Assembly: GCA_024742415.1 (NCBI GenBank)
Contig: JANSYN010000017.1
Location: forward strand, 17,701-81,700
DNA: 64,000 nt
Source of the DNA: Gammaproteobacteria bacterium
GTDB lineage: Bacteria; Pseudomonadota; Gammaproteobacteria; Pseudomonadales; Halieaceae
Reading direction: 5' to 3'
Shown: in pieces, positions 37,601 through 45,035 of the stretch
Numbering within the stretch: the stretch's first letter is position 1
Layout of the letters: every line of letters starts with the position of its first letter
Made by a program: the position numbers and the translations under genes
Notes under the pieces: generated by a model
What the model saw: only the letters and a program-made list of their open reading frames with translations
Databases searched by the model: none
Told to the model about the DNA's origin: nothing

Positions 37601-37787
37601 CGCCGCTCTGGGGTTCCTTCCGATGGCACTTAATACAAGTACGGGTGCTGAAGTACAGCGCCCGCTTGCGACTGTGGTGATTGGCGGGATCATATCGTCC
37701 ACACTATTGACTCTACTGGTACTGCCAGGGCTTTACCTCATGGTAAATCGGAGCACTGACTTTACCGAATCCGATCATGATAGGTAG
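34656..37787 (+). CDS. czcA: Heavy-metal RND efflux pump (CzcA type)
   Basis: The protein is 1043 aa, the family's normal length, with AAGGAG upstream of ATG 34656. The twelve-helix RND architecture is evident. The signature in helix 4 is DFGLIVDGAVIIVENC (near residue 401). From memory this fits the DFG-x3-DGA class of Zn/Cd/Co pumps (HME1). VPNLDEGDVAIQALRIPGTS marks the start of the second periplasmic half. It is a proton-driven antiporter that exports divalent cations from the periplasm or cytosol through CzcBC. It is the third gene of the operon, 69 bp from czcB. Confidence 0.97.
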   Translation: MIDKLIMFSLTRRWLIMFLVLIVAALGVWNYQKLPIDAVPDITNIQVQINTEAPGYSPLEVEQRVTYLVELAITGLPYVESTRSISRYALSQVTVVFEKGTDIYFARNLINERLQQAKSEMPSGIEPVMGPVATGLGEIFHYAVHAEPDAVQDNGEPYDSTALRTLQDWVIRPQLRLVPGVTEINTIGGFEKEFHVTPTAAQLLAYGLTFDDLVGALEANNANVGAGYIEKNGEQYLIRAPGQVADLSEMGNIVVATRDGLPIRLSDVADIGYGKQLRTGAATLDGKETVLGTAVMLLGGNSRTVSEAVASKLSAINKTLPEGVVAEPVYNRTVLVDKTISTVQTNLVEGALLVVVVLLVMLGNIRAALLTAMVIPLSMLMLMTGMVQTKVSANLMSLGALDFGLIVDGAVIIVENCIARLAARQHELGRLLKRSERFETVFAATREVFTPSLISVLVVILVNLPILALTGVEGKMFTPMAMAVIMALLSALVLSLTFVPAAVALLLTGRIQEKENFIVRSAKQVYRPVLEAALSLRIPVLLGALVFIGVCVGIASRMGTEFVPNLDEGDVAIQALRIPGTSLTQSLDMQFQLEKAILELPEVKTYFSRVGTAEVASDPMGPNISDGYVMLKPRAEWPEPNKTKAQLLEDMKAKLALLPGNAFEISQPIQLRFNELISGVRSDLGIKVFGDDLDQLLASGSEIAAVLNDIEGAEGVKIEQVAGLPILSVQADREALSRYGLNVAELQEVVAAATGGEEAGLVFEGDRRFAIVVRLDESLRNDLAELERLPIPLPGGQYVPISEVASLELAPGANQISRENGKRRLVVSTNVRGRDLGGFVAEAQRQIEDKVSMLPGYWLGYGGTFEQLQSASQRLSVLVPVTLVMIFALLMVTFGSARDAALVFSGVPLALTGGVIALWARDIPLSITAGVGFITLCGVSVLTGVMMVSAFRDRLRQGMDIDEAIRSGAMLRLRPILMVALVAALGFLPMALNTSTGAEVQRPLATVVIGGIISSTLLTLLVLPGLYLMVNRSTDFTESDHDR

Positions 37788-37819
37788 GTTGATTGGGCAA
37801 TAAATGCGCCAGGACTAGG

Positions 37820-37858
37820 CAGACTCTTGGCCATTTTGGCAAAATGGCCAAGAGTCTG
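37820..37858. repeat. Perfect 39-bp palindrome between czcA and czcD
   Basis: Nineteen bases on each side of a single central G are exactly self-complementary. The left arm begins CAGACTCTTGGCCATTTT at 37820 and the right arm ends AAAATGGCCAAGAGTCTG at 37858. No T-run follows on either side, so it is not a standard intrinsic terminator. It lies 32 bp after the czcA stop and 32 bp before the czcD start. It could be a terminator without U-tract, an mRNA stabiliser or a regulator site. Confidence 0.85.
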
Positions 37859-37889
37859 AACAATAATATTCGCCGTGAGGAGAAGCACC

Positions 37890-38774
37890 GTGGCCGGACA
37901 CAATCATGCACATCACCACGACGCGAGTTCTGAGCGCATCGGCTATGCGTTTTTTCTAAATGTCACATTTACGATCATCGAGTTTATCGGTGGATACCTG
38001 ACCAACAGCACCGCAATTATGGCAGATGCAGTGCATGACCTAGGCGATAGCCTTTCGATTGGCAGCGCATGGCTGCTAAATCGACTCGGCAAGAAAAACG
38101 CGGATGATGAGTTTACCTATGGATATCGACGGCTATCGCTGCTTGGCGCACTGCTGAACGGCATTGTCTTACTTGTCGGCTCTATCTGGGTGCTAACTGA
38201 AGCGCTCCCTCGCCTGGCCAATCCTGTGATGCCGGTGGCCGAAGGTATGCTGGCGCTGGCAATTCTGGGCGTGAGCGTTAACGGCTACGCGGCCTATAAA
38301 CTCAGTCACGGCACCACATTGAATGAGCGTGTCTTGAACTGGCATCTGCTTGAGGATGTACTGGGATGGGTTGCGGTGCTTATCGTATCGATTGTTCTCC
38401 AATTCAAGCATTGGCCCATTCTTGACCCGGTTTTATCCATAGGCTTCACGCTGTTTATCTTGTTTAACGTATTCAGAAATCTGATTGCCACGATGAAGCT
38501 CTTTTTTCAGGCGGTTCCAGACAAAGAACTTTTGGATAAGATCAGGCAGTCACTCATTTCTATTCGGGAGGTAGAAGAAGTGCACCACTTACATCTATGG
38601 TCACTTGATGGCGAAAACCATGTGTTGACGGCGCACGTCGTCGTGGCACCCTCCATTGACAGCGAGATACACAAACACCTGCGCGCGCAGATCCATCAAG
38701 GACTAGTCGAGTTCAATCTGAATCATACTACCATTGAAATAGAGTTTGAGGACGAGGAATGTCGCGACGCTTGA
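37890..38774 (+). CDS. czcD: Cation diffusion facilitator (CzcD-like)
   Basis: The protein is 294 aa from GTG 37890. GAGGAGAAG lies 5-10 nt upstream. An upstream in-frame GTG has no ribosome site. A His-rich start (GHNHAHHHD) is followed by six membrane segments. The metal sites are AVHDLGDS (helix 2) and WHLLEDVLGW (helix 5), the expected HD-x-x-D and H-x-x-x-D pairs. The C-terminal domain (EEVHHLHLWSLDGENHVLTA) is the cytosolic metal-sensing dimer. It removes Zn/Cd/Co from the cytoplasm, complementing the periplasmic RND pump. It is separated from czcA by a 39-bp palindrome. Confidence 0.94.
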   Translation: MAGHNHAHHHDASSERIGYAFFLNVTFTIIEFIGGYLTNSTAIMADAVHDLGDSLSIGSAWLLNRLGKKNADDEFTYGYRRLSLLGALLNGIVLLVGSIWVLTEALPRLANPVMPVAEGMLALAILGVSVNGYAAYKLSHGTTLNERVLNWHLLEDVLGWVAVLIVSIVLQFKHWPILDPVLSIGFTLFILFNVFRNLIATMKLFFQAVPDKELLDKIRQSLISIREVEEVHHLHLWSLDGENHVLTAHVVVAPSIDSEIHKHLRAQIHQGLVEFNLNHTTIEIEFEDEECRDA

Positions 38775-38824
38775 GAGTTCAGCGACGGACGTAGAAAGGT
38801 GGTAACTTATTCCCACGCGATCCC

Positions 38825-39430
38825 TTACCTGCGCTCTTTTCGCTTACTTTGGCTCCGGCTTTGGGAAGTGGAAAATCCAATGAATCGAGACGTTGATCTC
38901 TTATATTCGATAAACTGGTCGCCGTAAGTCCGCTCAAGCCACGACTCTTCAACGAAGGGTGCGAGGATATAAAGTAGCGCCCATAGCGAGAGTATGGCTG
39001 TAACGTAAACAGAATTTACAAACAGCGCCCAACCCAGCATACCCAAGAGGGAGGTGACGTAAATCGGATTCCTACTCCAGCAATATGGTCCTGAAACGAC
39101 CAATCCGGCCTCCTCACCATGCGCGTTGTCCCACCCAAGTTTGGCGCTCAGATACGTAGCGCCACCAAAGCCGACCAACATGAGGGGCAGCCAAATTGCG
39201 TAGCGATCAGTAGGTCCGAAAAATGGTTTGGGGTCAAAATCGAGAAACGACAACAGCAGAAGACCTCCAAACATTATTCTAAAGAGAATCCAAAATGTGT
39301 GGTATTGCCAACTGTCTTTAGATGGAGGCGGGAAAAAATCGAAGCCCTTTACTCTCCAGCCTATGGCGGAGGCCAGAAATATTGCGAGCAAGGACATAAA
39401 TGAAATAGAAAAGATCCATTGAACGAGCAT
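38825..39430 (-). CDS. Isoprenylcysteine carboxyl methyltransferase-like membrane protein
   Basis: The 201-aa protein has about five membrane segments. The motif LVVSGPYCWSRNPIYVTSLL and the C-terminal FVEESWLERTYGDQFIEYK match the ICMT/PEMT-type membrane methyltransferase family. The prokaryotic members' substrate is unknown, but they are frequent in metal-resistance clusters. A MerR-type promoter with 19-bp spacer lies just upstream (39474-39504), which places it in the metal response. It is convergent with czcD. The start ATG 39430 is 37 bp from the predicted transcription start. Confidence 0.85.
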   Translation of the reverse strand: MLVQWIFSISFMSLLAIFLASAIGWRVKGFDFFPPPSKDSWQYHTFWILFRIMFGGLLLLSFLDFDPKPFFGPTDRYAIWLPLMLVGFGGATYLSAKLGWDNAHGEEAGLVVSGPYCWSRNPIYVTSLLGMLGWALFVNSVYVTAILSLWALLYILAPFVEESWLERTYGDQFIEYKRSTSRFIGFSTSQSRSQSKRKERR

Positions 39431-39473
39431 AGTTCTTGAGCCTCAGTCGCGCACTTTCAACAAGTTGTGCACA

Positions 39474-39504
39474 AATCTAAACGTTACCGCAAGGGGAAGG
39501 TCAA
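39474..39504 (-). promoter_or_regulatory. MerR-type promoter upstream of the ICMT-like gene
   Basis: On the minus strand TTGACC (39499-39504) and TAGATT (39474-39479) have a 19-bp spacer. The intervening sequence is a quasi-dyad (ACnTTnCCnnnnnGGnAAnGT) similar to CueR/SoxR-type operators. Which regulator binds is not known. The copA-linked MerR protein is a candidate. Confidence 0.72.
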
Positions 39505-39603
39505 GTTTCATTCTAGCTGCTCTATGGCTATATAACCCGCCTGGACCTATTGGTTCGAAAGAAGCCGGGCAGGCCAATTTGAAACATCCTTTTCTCTCAA
39601 AAT

Positions 39604-39870
39604 CTAGCCGCCCTTACCCCGTAACATCGCATTGTAAATAGTAGCCAACATCAATCCGGCCAGGCCCGACAGACCCGTCCAAGCCACTAATCCAACGCAA
39701 AAACCCAGCCAATTCATGGCCCAATTCATCTGCAGCATTTCGACATGCAGCATTTGACCTGTCATTTGCCACATAGCATCCGGCATGGCCACGACCATTA
39801 GGCTACATGAAATCCAAAGTAGTGCCGCTGTTACAGCGCACGCCGCCCCGAATATTCTTGGATAGATCAT
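39604..39870 (-). CDS. DUF5676-type small membrane protein
   Basis: From ATG 39870 (AAAGGAGAA upstream) the product has 88 aa and two membrane segments (AACAVTAALLWISCSLMVV and LGFCVGLVAWTGLSGLAGLM). Met-rich stretches between them (MWQMTGQMLHVEMLQMNWAM) suit a copper-related role. The family is commonly called DUF5676 and lies in copper-resistance clusters. Its start overlaps the stop of the K+ channel-like gene as ATGA. It is the last gene of the long copper operon. Confidence 0.8.
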   Translation of the reverse strand: MIYPRIFGAACAVTAALLWISCSLMVVAMPDAMWQMTGQMLHVEMLQMNWAMNWLGFCVGLVAWTGLSGLAGLMLATIYNAMLRGKGG

Positions 39871-40358
39871 CGTTTTTCTCCTTTCTCGGTGACTAATGTT
39901 GTGTCCACATGCTGGGTTGAGCTGGCGCAATGATTTTCCCAAGGCCACAATCGCCCCATTGCCAGGAATGTGAATGAAGCAGACCAAGTGATTAGTAGAA
40001 ACCCATTGAGAGCTTCCATGGCTGTGATGAAACGAATGTGCCCCTGAGGTTCGATATCGCCCAGACCGAGCGTGGTGTAGATTACGCCTGAGTAGTAGAG
40101 ATAGCTCATCGCGTCTGTAACCGCCGCGCCCTCGAAAACGCCCAAATCAAGAAATGACACTGAGATACCATAGGTAAAGGCATAGATTCCAATCTCGGCG
40201 ATGTGGGCAAGGAAGAGCGTCACGACGATTACAAGCACCTGAGCCTGCGTCGATAGCCCAAGCCGTGGACCCCTTGAACCGAGCCAAAGCAGCACGCGGT
40301 AGTGAAATAGAAATGTCAGCGAAACCAGTCCAAATGCGAGCAGCATGGCGGCTATCAT
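39867..40358 (-). CDS. Two-helix potassium-channel-like protein
   Basis: The 163 aa include a first hydrophobic block, a pore region with YYSGVIYTTLGLGDIEPQG and a final helix (NGFLLITWSASFTFLAMGRL). TLGLGD corresponds to the selectivity filter (usually T-x-G-Y-G-D, here Leu for Tyr). This resembles the ion-channel family PF07885-type proteins found beside metal pumps. It overlaps both neighbours by 4 nt. It might balance charge during metal export, but that is an inference. Confidence 0.75.
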   Translation of the reverse strand: MIAAMLLAFGLVSLTFLFHYRVLLWLGSRGPRLGLSTQAQVLVIVVTLFLAHIAEIGIYAFTYGISVSFLDLGVFEGAAVTDAMSYLYYSGVIYTTLGLGDIEPQGHIRFITAMEALNGFLLITWSASFTFLAMGRLWPWENHCASSTQHVDTTLVTEKGEKR

Positions 40359-43300
40359 GGTGCTGCTCCCACGACACCATCTTCTGACTCCGGCTCGGAT
40401 TGATCGGCAATAACCCGCCGCCTTTCCTGGAATTGGAGAACGAAGCTATAAATCACCGGCAGCACCAGAAGATTGAGTATCATGACTGTTAGCATGCCGC
40501 CTAACATGGGAGCGGCAATTCGGTGCGTAACATCTGATCCGGTACCGCTACTCAACATAATCGGTATCAGGCCAGCCATGGTAGAAATTGCCGTCATAGC
40601 CACTGGTCTAACCCGTTTTGAAGTAGCGCTCAATACTGCGTCTCTGACCTCTTCTAATGTGAGACGCCTACTGCTTTCCTTTCTGCGCAGGGCAATCTCG
40701 GTGTCGATGAAACTCAAAACCAGAACCCCAATCTCTGCCGCCATTCCGGCGAGCGCGATAAATCCGACTGCTACAGCAACAGACATGTTGTAGTCGTTAA
40801 AGTAGATGAGCCATATGCCTCCTATCAGTCCAAAAGGGATAGACATCATCACAACTACAGGCTCGATGACATTTCTGAAGTTGAAGTACAGCAGCAAGAA
40901 GATGATAAAGAGCGTGGCTGGCGCAACGATGCTCAGCCGTTTAGCCGCTCTTTCCATGTACTCGAACTGCCCTGACCATGCGAGTGTATAACCAGCCGGG
41001 ACTTTCACCTGCTGATTGATTACCTCTTTGGCCTTGCTCACAAAACCACCAATATCCGAGGTTGATATATCCACATAAATCCACGCATTGGGCCTTGCAT
41101 CCTCGCTCTTTATGACTGGCGGCCCGCGCGTGTAGTTGATGTCAGCCACTAGAGAGAGGGGTACTTGTGCCCCTGTTGGGGTGGGTATAAGTACGCGCTT
41201 GAGCGTCTCCATATCATCCCTCAGCTCTCTGGGATAGCGCAGATTTACTGGATATCGCTCAAGGCCTTCGACCGTTTCGGTAATGTTCATACCGCCGATG
41301 GCGCTTTGAATCACATCCTGCACTGCGCCAACAGTTAACCCATAGCGCGCCGCGCTTTCTCGGTGAATGTCGAAATCCAGGTAATACCCACCAACAGCGC
41401 GGTCACCGAAGGCCGATGTCGTTTCGGGAAGTGTTTTCATGGCCTGCTCGATATCCTGCGAGACCTCCTGCAGGACGTTGAGATCCGGGCCCGATACCTT
41501 TATACCAATAGGCGTTTTGATGCCGGTGGATAGCATGTCGATACGGGTTTTTATCGGCATAGTCCACGCGTTTGCGAGACCGGGAAATTGGATTGCAGCA
41601 TCCATCTCGCTCATCAATTCTTTCGTTGTCTTGTTCGGATCTGGCCACTCGTCTTTGGGGCGCAATCGAACCGTGGTTTCAATCATCGCCAGCGGCGCAG
41701 AATCCGTCGCCGTTTCTGCTCGACCCACTTTGCCAAACACGTGATGGACTTCCGGGAATGTCGTGAGGATCTTATCGGTTTGCTGTAATAGCTCTTTGGC
41801 TTTGGTAATGGAAATACCGGGGAAGGTGGTCGGCATATAGAGGATATCGCCCTCATCCAGCGGAGGCATAAACTCGCTGCCGAGCTTTGAGTAGGGGTAA
41901 TACGTTGCCCCAAGGAGCGCCAGGGCACACACGACGGTTACGACGCGCCAGCGCATCGCCGTTTTCAGAACCGGCCGGTGAAGCGCATGAAGCGCTCGAT
42001 TTAGCGGGTTCTTATGTTCCGCAATGATTTTGCCTCGCAGGAAGTAGCCCATCATTACCGGTACCAGCGTAATAGCTAGTATCGCGGAGGCCGCCATTGC
42101 ATAGGTCGCAGTAAACGCCAAGGGGCTGAAAAGCCTGCCTTCTTGTGCTTGCATCGTAAAAATGGGGAGGAACGATACAGTAATCACAAGAAGGGAGAAA
42201 AACAGCGCCGGGCCGACCTCCTGACAGGACTCGCCGATCGTCTTCCAGCGTTCTTCAATCGTGAGCTCACTACCCTTGTCATCGCGTGCCATGGCCAGTC
42301 TGCTATGGGCGTTCTCGACCATAACAATCGCGCCGTCCACCATAGTCCCGATGGTAATGGCGATGCCGCCGAGCGACATGATATTGGCATTCAAGCCCTG
42401 AAGACGCATGACAATGAACGCCATCAACACGCCCAGCGGCAAGGTGATAATAACGACGAAAGCAGAGCGGGCATGCAGAAGGAACAAGATGACCACAATG
42501 CTGACGATCACCAATTCCTGCACGAGTGAGGTATTCAGGCTTTTGACTGCGCGCTCAATCAGATCGCCACGATCATAGACCGGGATGATCTCAACACCAT
42601 CGGGGAGTCCTGGCTTGAGCTCCTCGAGTTTGTCGCGCACCGCCTGAATCGTTGCCAGCGCATTTTCACCAAAGCGCATAATGACAACGCCGCCCGCGAC
42701 CTCGCCCTCGCCATTCAGATCGACGAGCCCGCGCCGCAGCTCGGGGCCAATCTGGACGCGGGCAACATCCCGCAAGCGGATTGGGGTGCCATTCTGATCC
42801 ACGGAAACTGGTATCGCGTTAAGGTCTTCTATGGACTGGATATACCCAAGACCGCGCACCATGTACTCGGTCTCGGCCATTTCCACTAATCGACCACCCA
42901 CGTCTTTATTTGAGGTCTTGATCGCCATTCGGACTTTGTCGAGCGAGATGTTGTAGCGAAGTAAGGCATTCGGATCGACCTCGACCTGGTACTGTTTGAC
43001 GTACCCGCCGACAGAGGCCACTTCTGATACGCCATTGACGGTCTGCAACGGGTAGCGCAAGTACCAATCCTGAAGCGATCGAAGCTCTGAGAGGTCGTGT
43101 TTACCGGTTCTATCGACCAACGCATATTCATATACCCAGCCCACGCCCGTTGCGTCGGGGCCAAGTGTGGGTGTAACCCCCTGGGGCAGTCGCCCACTCA
43201 CGTAGTTGATTGACTCCAGCACGCGAGAGCGCGCCCAATACATATCCGTTCCATCTTCAAAGATGATGTATACAAACGACAGCCCAAAAAACGAATAGCC

Positions 43301-43549
43301 GCGAACGACTTTGGTATCAGGGACAGCAAGCATGGAGGTCGTCAGCGGATAGGTGACCTGGTCCTCAACAACTTGCGGAGATTGGCCGGGATATTCAGTG
43401 AAAATGATGACTTGAACATCCGACAGGTCTGGTATCGCATCCAGAGGCACATTCTTGTAGGCGAATATGCCGACCGCCCCGATGATAAACGTGGCTACGA
43501 GAACCATGAACCGGTCGCGAAGCGAGGCATTGATAATCGCCTTAATCAT
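40355..43549 (-). CDS. cusA: Heavy-metal RND efflux pump (CusA/SilA type)
   Basis: The protein is 1064 aa, normal for CusA. The helix-4 signature, TIGTMVDGAIVMVENAHSRL (near residue 398), follows the T-M-VD-A-I-V-M-EN pattern of monovalent-metal (Cu/Ag) pumps. This distinguishes it from the czcA gene in this window. Met-rich segments occur in the second half (SEFMPPLDEGDILYMPTTFP). ANAWTMPIKTRIDMLSTGIK is a highly conserved CusA block. The start overlaps the cusB stop by 8 nt. It exports Cu(I)/Ag(I) with CusB and CusC. Confidence 0.96.
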   Translation of the reverse strand: MIKAIINASLRDRFMVLVATFIIGAVGIFAYKNVPLDAIPDLSDVQVIIFTEYPGQSPQVVEDQVTYPLTTSMLAVPDTKVVRGYSFFGLSFVYIIFEDGTDMYWARSRVLESINYVSGRLPQGVTPTLGPDATGVGWVYEYALVDRTGKHDLSELRSLQDWYLRYPLQTVNGVSEVASVGGYVKQYQVEVDPNALLRYNISLDKVRMAIKTSNKDVGGRLVEMAETEYMVRGLGYIQSIEDLNAIPVSVDQNGTPIRLRDVARVQIGPELRRGLVDLNGEGEVAGGVVIMRFGENALATIQAVRDKLEELKPGLPDGVEIIPVYDRGDLIERAVKSLNTSLVQELVIVSIVVILFLLHARSAFVVIITLPLGVLMAFIVMRLQGLNANIMSLGGIAITIGTMVDGAIVMVENAHSRLAMARDDKGSELTIEERWKTIGESCQEVGPALFFSLLVITVSFLPIFTMQAQEGRLFSPLAFTATYAMAASAILAITLVPVMMGYFLRGKIIAEHKNPLNRALHALHRPVLKTAMRWRVVTVVCALALLGATYYPYSKLGSEFMPPLDEGDILYMPTTFPGISITKAKELLQQTDKILTTFPEVHHVFGKVGRAETATDSAPLAMIETTVRLRPKDEWPDPNKTTKELMSEMDAAIQFPGLANAWTMPIKTRIDMLSTGIKTPIGIKVSGPDLNVLQEVSQDIEQAMKTLPETTSAFGDRAVGGYYLDFDIHRESAARYGLTVGAVQDVIQSAIGGMNITETVEGLERYPVNLRYPRELRDDMETLKRVLIPTPTGAQVPLSLVADINYTRGPPVIKSEDARPNAWIYVDISTSDIGGFVSKAKEVINQQVKVPAGYTLAWSGQFEYMERAAKRLSIVAPATLFIIFLLLYFNFRNVIEPVVVMMSIPFGLIGGIWLIYFNDYNMSVAVAVGFIALAGMAAEIGVLVLSFIDTEIALRRKESSRRLTLEEVRDAVLSATSKRVRPVAMTAISTMAGLIPIMLSSGTGSDVTHRIAAPMLGGMLTVMILNLLVLPVIYSFVLQFQERRRVIADQSEPESEDGVVGAAP

Positions 43550-45035
43550 GATTCATGCCCCCGTGGATATCCTTGTCCATCTGGTGGTCTGTCTCCATAT
43601 CCATTTCATGAGACATGCCAGTATGATCAGAGTGGTCACTTTGAGTGTTGGCGTCGCCTGCCTTGAGGGCGTCCATCATCTTCGCGGTGGCTTCGCGCAA
43701 TTTTGACTCCGAATCAACGAGGAATTGCGCAGATGTGACCACTTCCTCTCCAGGTCTTACTCCGTCAATCACTTCTATGCGACCGTTTGATTCAACGCCA
43801 AGCCTGACTACTCTGGGTTCAAATTTTCCGGGCTCTCTCACAACAAATATCTGCGGATTTCCTCCTGAGCGAACCACGGCTTCAGCCGGTACGACGACAG
43901 ATTCCTCGCGGGTATCCGACAATATTCTGACCTCGGAGAACATGTCCGGGCGTAGCAACAAGTCAGTGTTGTCAAAAACCAGTCTCACTTTGGTGGTTCT
44001 GGTCTTGGCTTCAGAATAGGGGTAGATGTAGGCAACTTCGCCTCTGAAGGTTTTCCCAGGTACGGACGTGAGGGTCATTTCGACCTCATCGCCAACATTC
44101 ACCCACGGGATTTCGTTTTCGTAAATGTCCGCCAACACCCACACTCGCCTGAGATCCGCCAGCATATACAGCTCCGTCTGAGGGCTCACATGTTGGCCCT
44201 GGCGCGCCCCGATACGCAGCACAGTCCCATCGACTGGCGAATGGATATGTATGGTCTTCTTTATTTCTCTGGTCTGTTCGAGCTCGCGAATCTGGTGCTC
44301 GGGCACATCCAGGAACTGAAGCCGTTCACGGGAGCTCTTCGCGAGATCCTTAGCCCCCTGACGGATTTCCTCAATCGGGCTTTCACCGAGCGCTTTGAGA
44401 TTGTTCAAAGCAAGCAGATACTCCTGCTGCGTTGACACCAGCTGGGGCGAATAAATACTGAGCAGTATGTCGTCCTTCGTGACGGTTTCTCCGGTTTTAT
44501 CGACCCGCAGTTCTTCGATCCATCCCTGGACCTTTGGGTGAAGCCGGGCCATACGTTCTTCATCAAAATCAACGCGGCCAACGGTGCGGATGGTTCGGCT
44601 TATCGATTCGGATTTCGCAGTGGCCGTTCTTACCCCAATGTTCTGGACAATCACAGGATCAATGCTCACCGTCCCAACAACATCGCTGTTCTCCCCTTCG
44701 GCATAGACGGGCACGTAATCCATGCCCATCGAGTCCTTCATCGGTGTGGGAGAGGTCACAGATGGATTCATTGGGTTTCTGTAGTAGAGTATTTCACGCT
44801 CTGCCTTTGGCTTTTCTTGTTCCGCATAGACCGGGATGTAATCCATACCCATCGAGTCCTTCGCTGGTACCGGCGATGTGACATTTGGATTCATGGGGTT
44901 ACGGTAATACAGGGGTTCTTCCGCGTTCTCGGCAGCCACCGGCTGGCCCTGGCTGTGCCCCTGGGAGAGGAAGTGCCCTGCCGCGAGACCAACCCCAAGC
45001 ATCATGATCGCTACAATTGCGGTTGTCTTATTCAT
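43542..45035 (-). CDS. cusB: CusB-type periplasmic adaptor with tandem heavy-metal-binding domains
   Basis: The protein is 497 aa with an N-terminal anchor/signal. Two consecutive heavy-metal-binding domains stand next: YYRNPMNPNVTSPVPAKDSM (near 43) and YYRNPMNPSVTSPTPMKDSM (near 83), each ending in GMDY-PVYAE. Most CusB proteins have a single one. The adaptor core follows (RLHPKVQGWIEELRVDKTGE, then IHSPVDGTVLRIGARQG). The C-terminus is a Met/His-rich tail (MSHEMDMETDHQMDKDIHGG) that may bind copper. It overlaps cusC and cusA by 8 nt each. Confidence 0.94.
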   Translation of the reverse strand: MNKTTAIVAIMMLGVGLAAGHFLSQGHSQGQPVAAENAEEPLYYRNPMNPNVTSPVPAKDSMGMDYIPVYAEQEKPKAEREILYYRNPMNPSVTSPTPMKDSMGMDYVPVYAEGENSDVVGTVSIDPVIVQNIGVRTATAKSESISRTIRTVGRVDFDEERMARLHPKVQGWIEELRVDKTGETVTKDDILLSIYSPQLVSTQQEYLLALNNLKALGESPIEEIRQGAKDLAKSSRERLQFLDVPEHQIRELEQTREIKKTIHIHSPVDGTVLRIGARQGQHVSPQTELYMLADLRRVWVLADIYENEIPWVNVGDEVEMTLTSVPGKTFRGEVAYIYPYSEAKTRTTKVRLVFDNTDLLLRPDMFSEVRILSDTREESVVVPAEAVVRSGGNPQIFVVREPGKFEPRVVRLGVESNGRIEVIDGVRPGEEVVTSAQFLVDSESKLREATAKMMDALKAGDANTQSDHSDHTGMSHEMDMETDHQMDKDIHGGMNHD

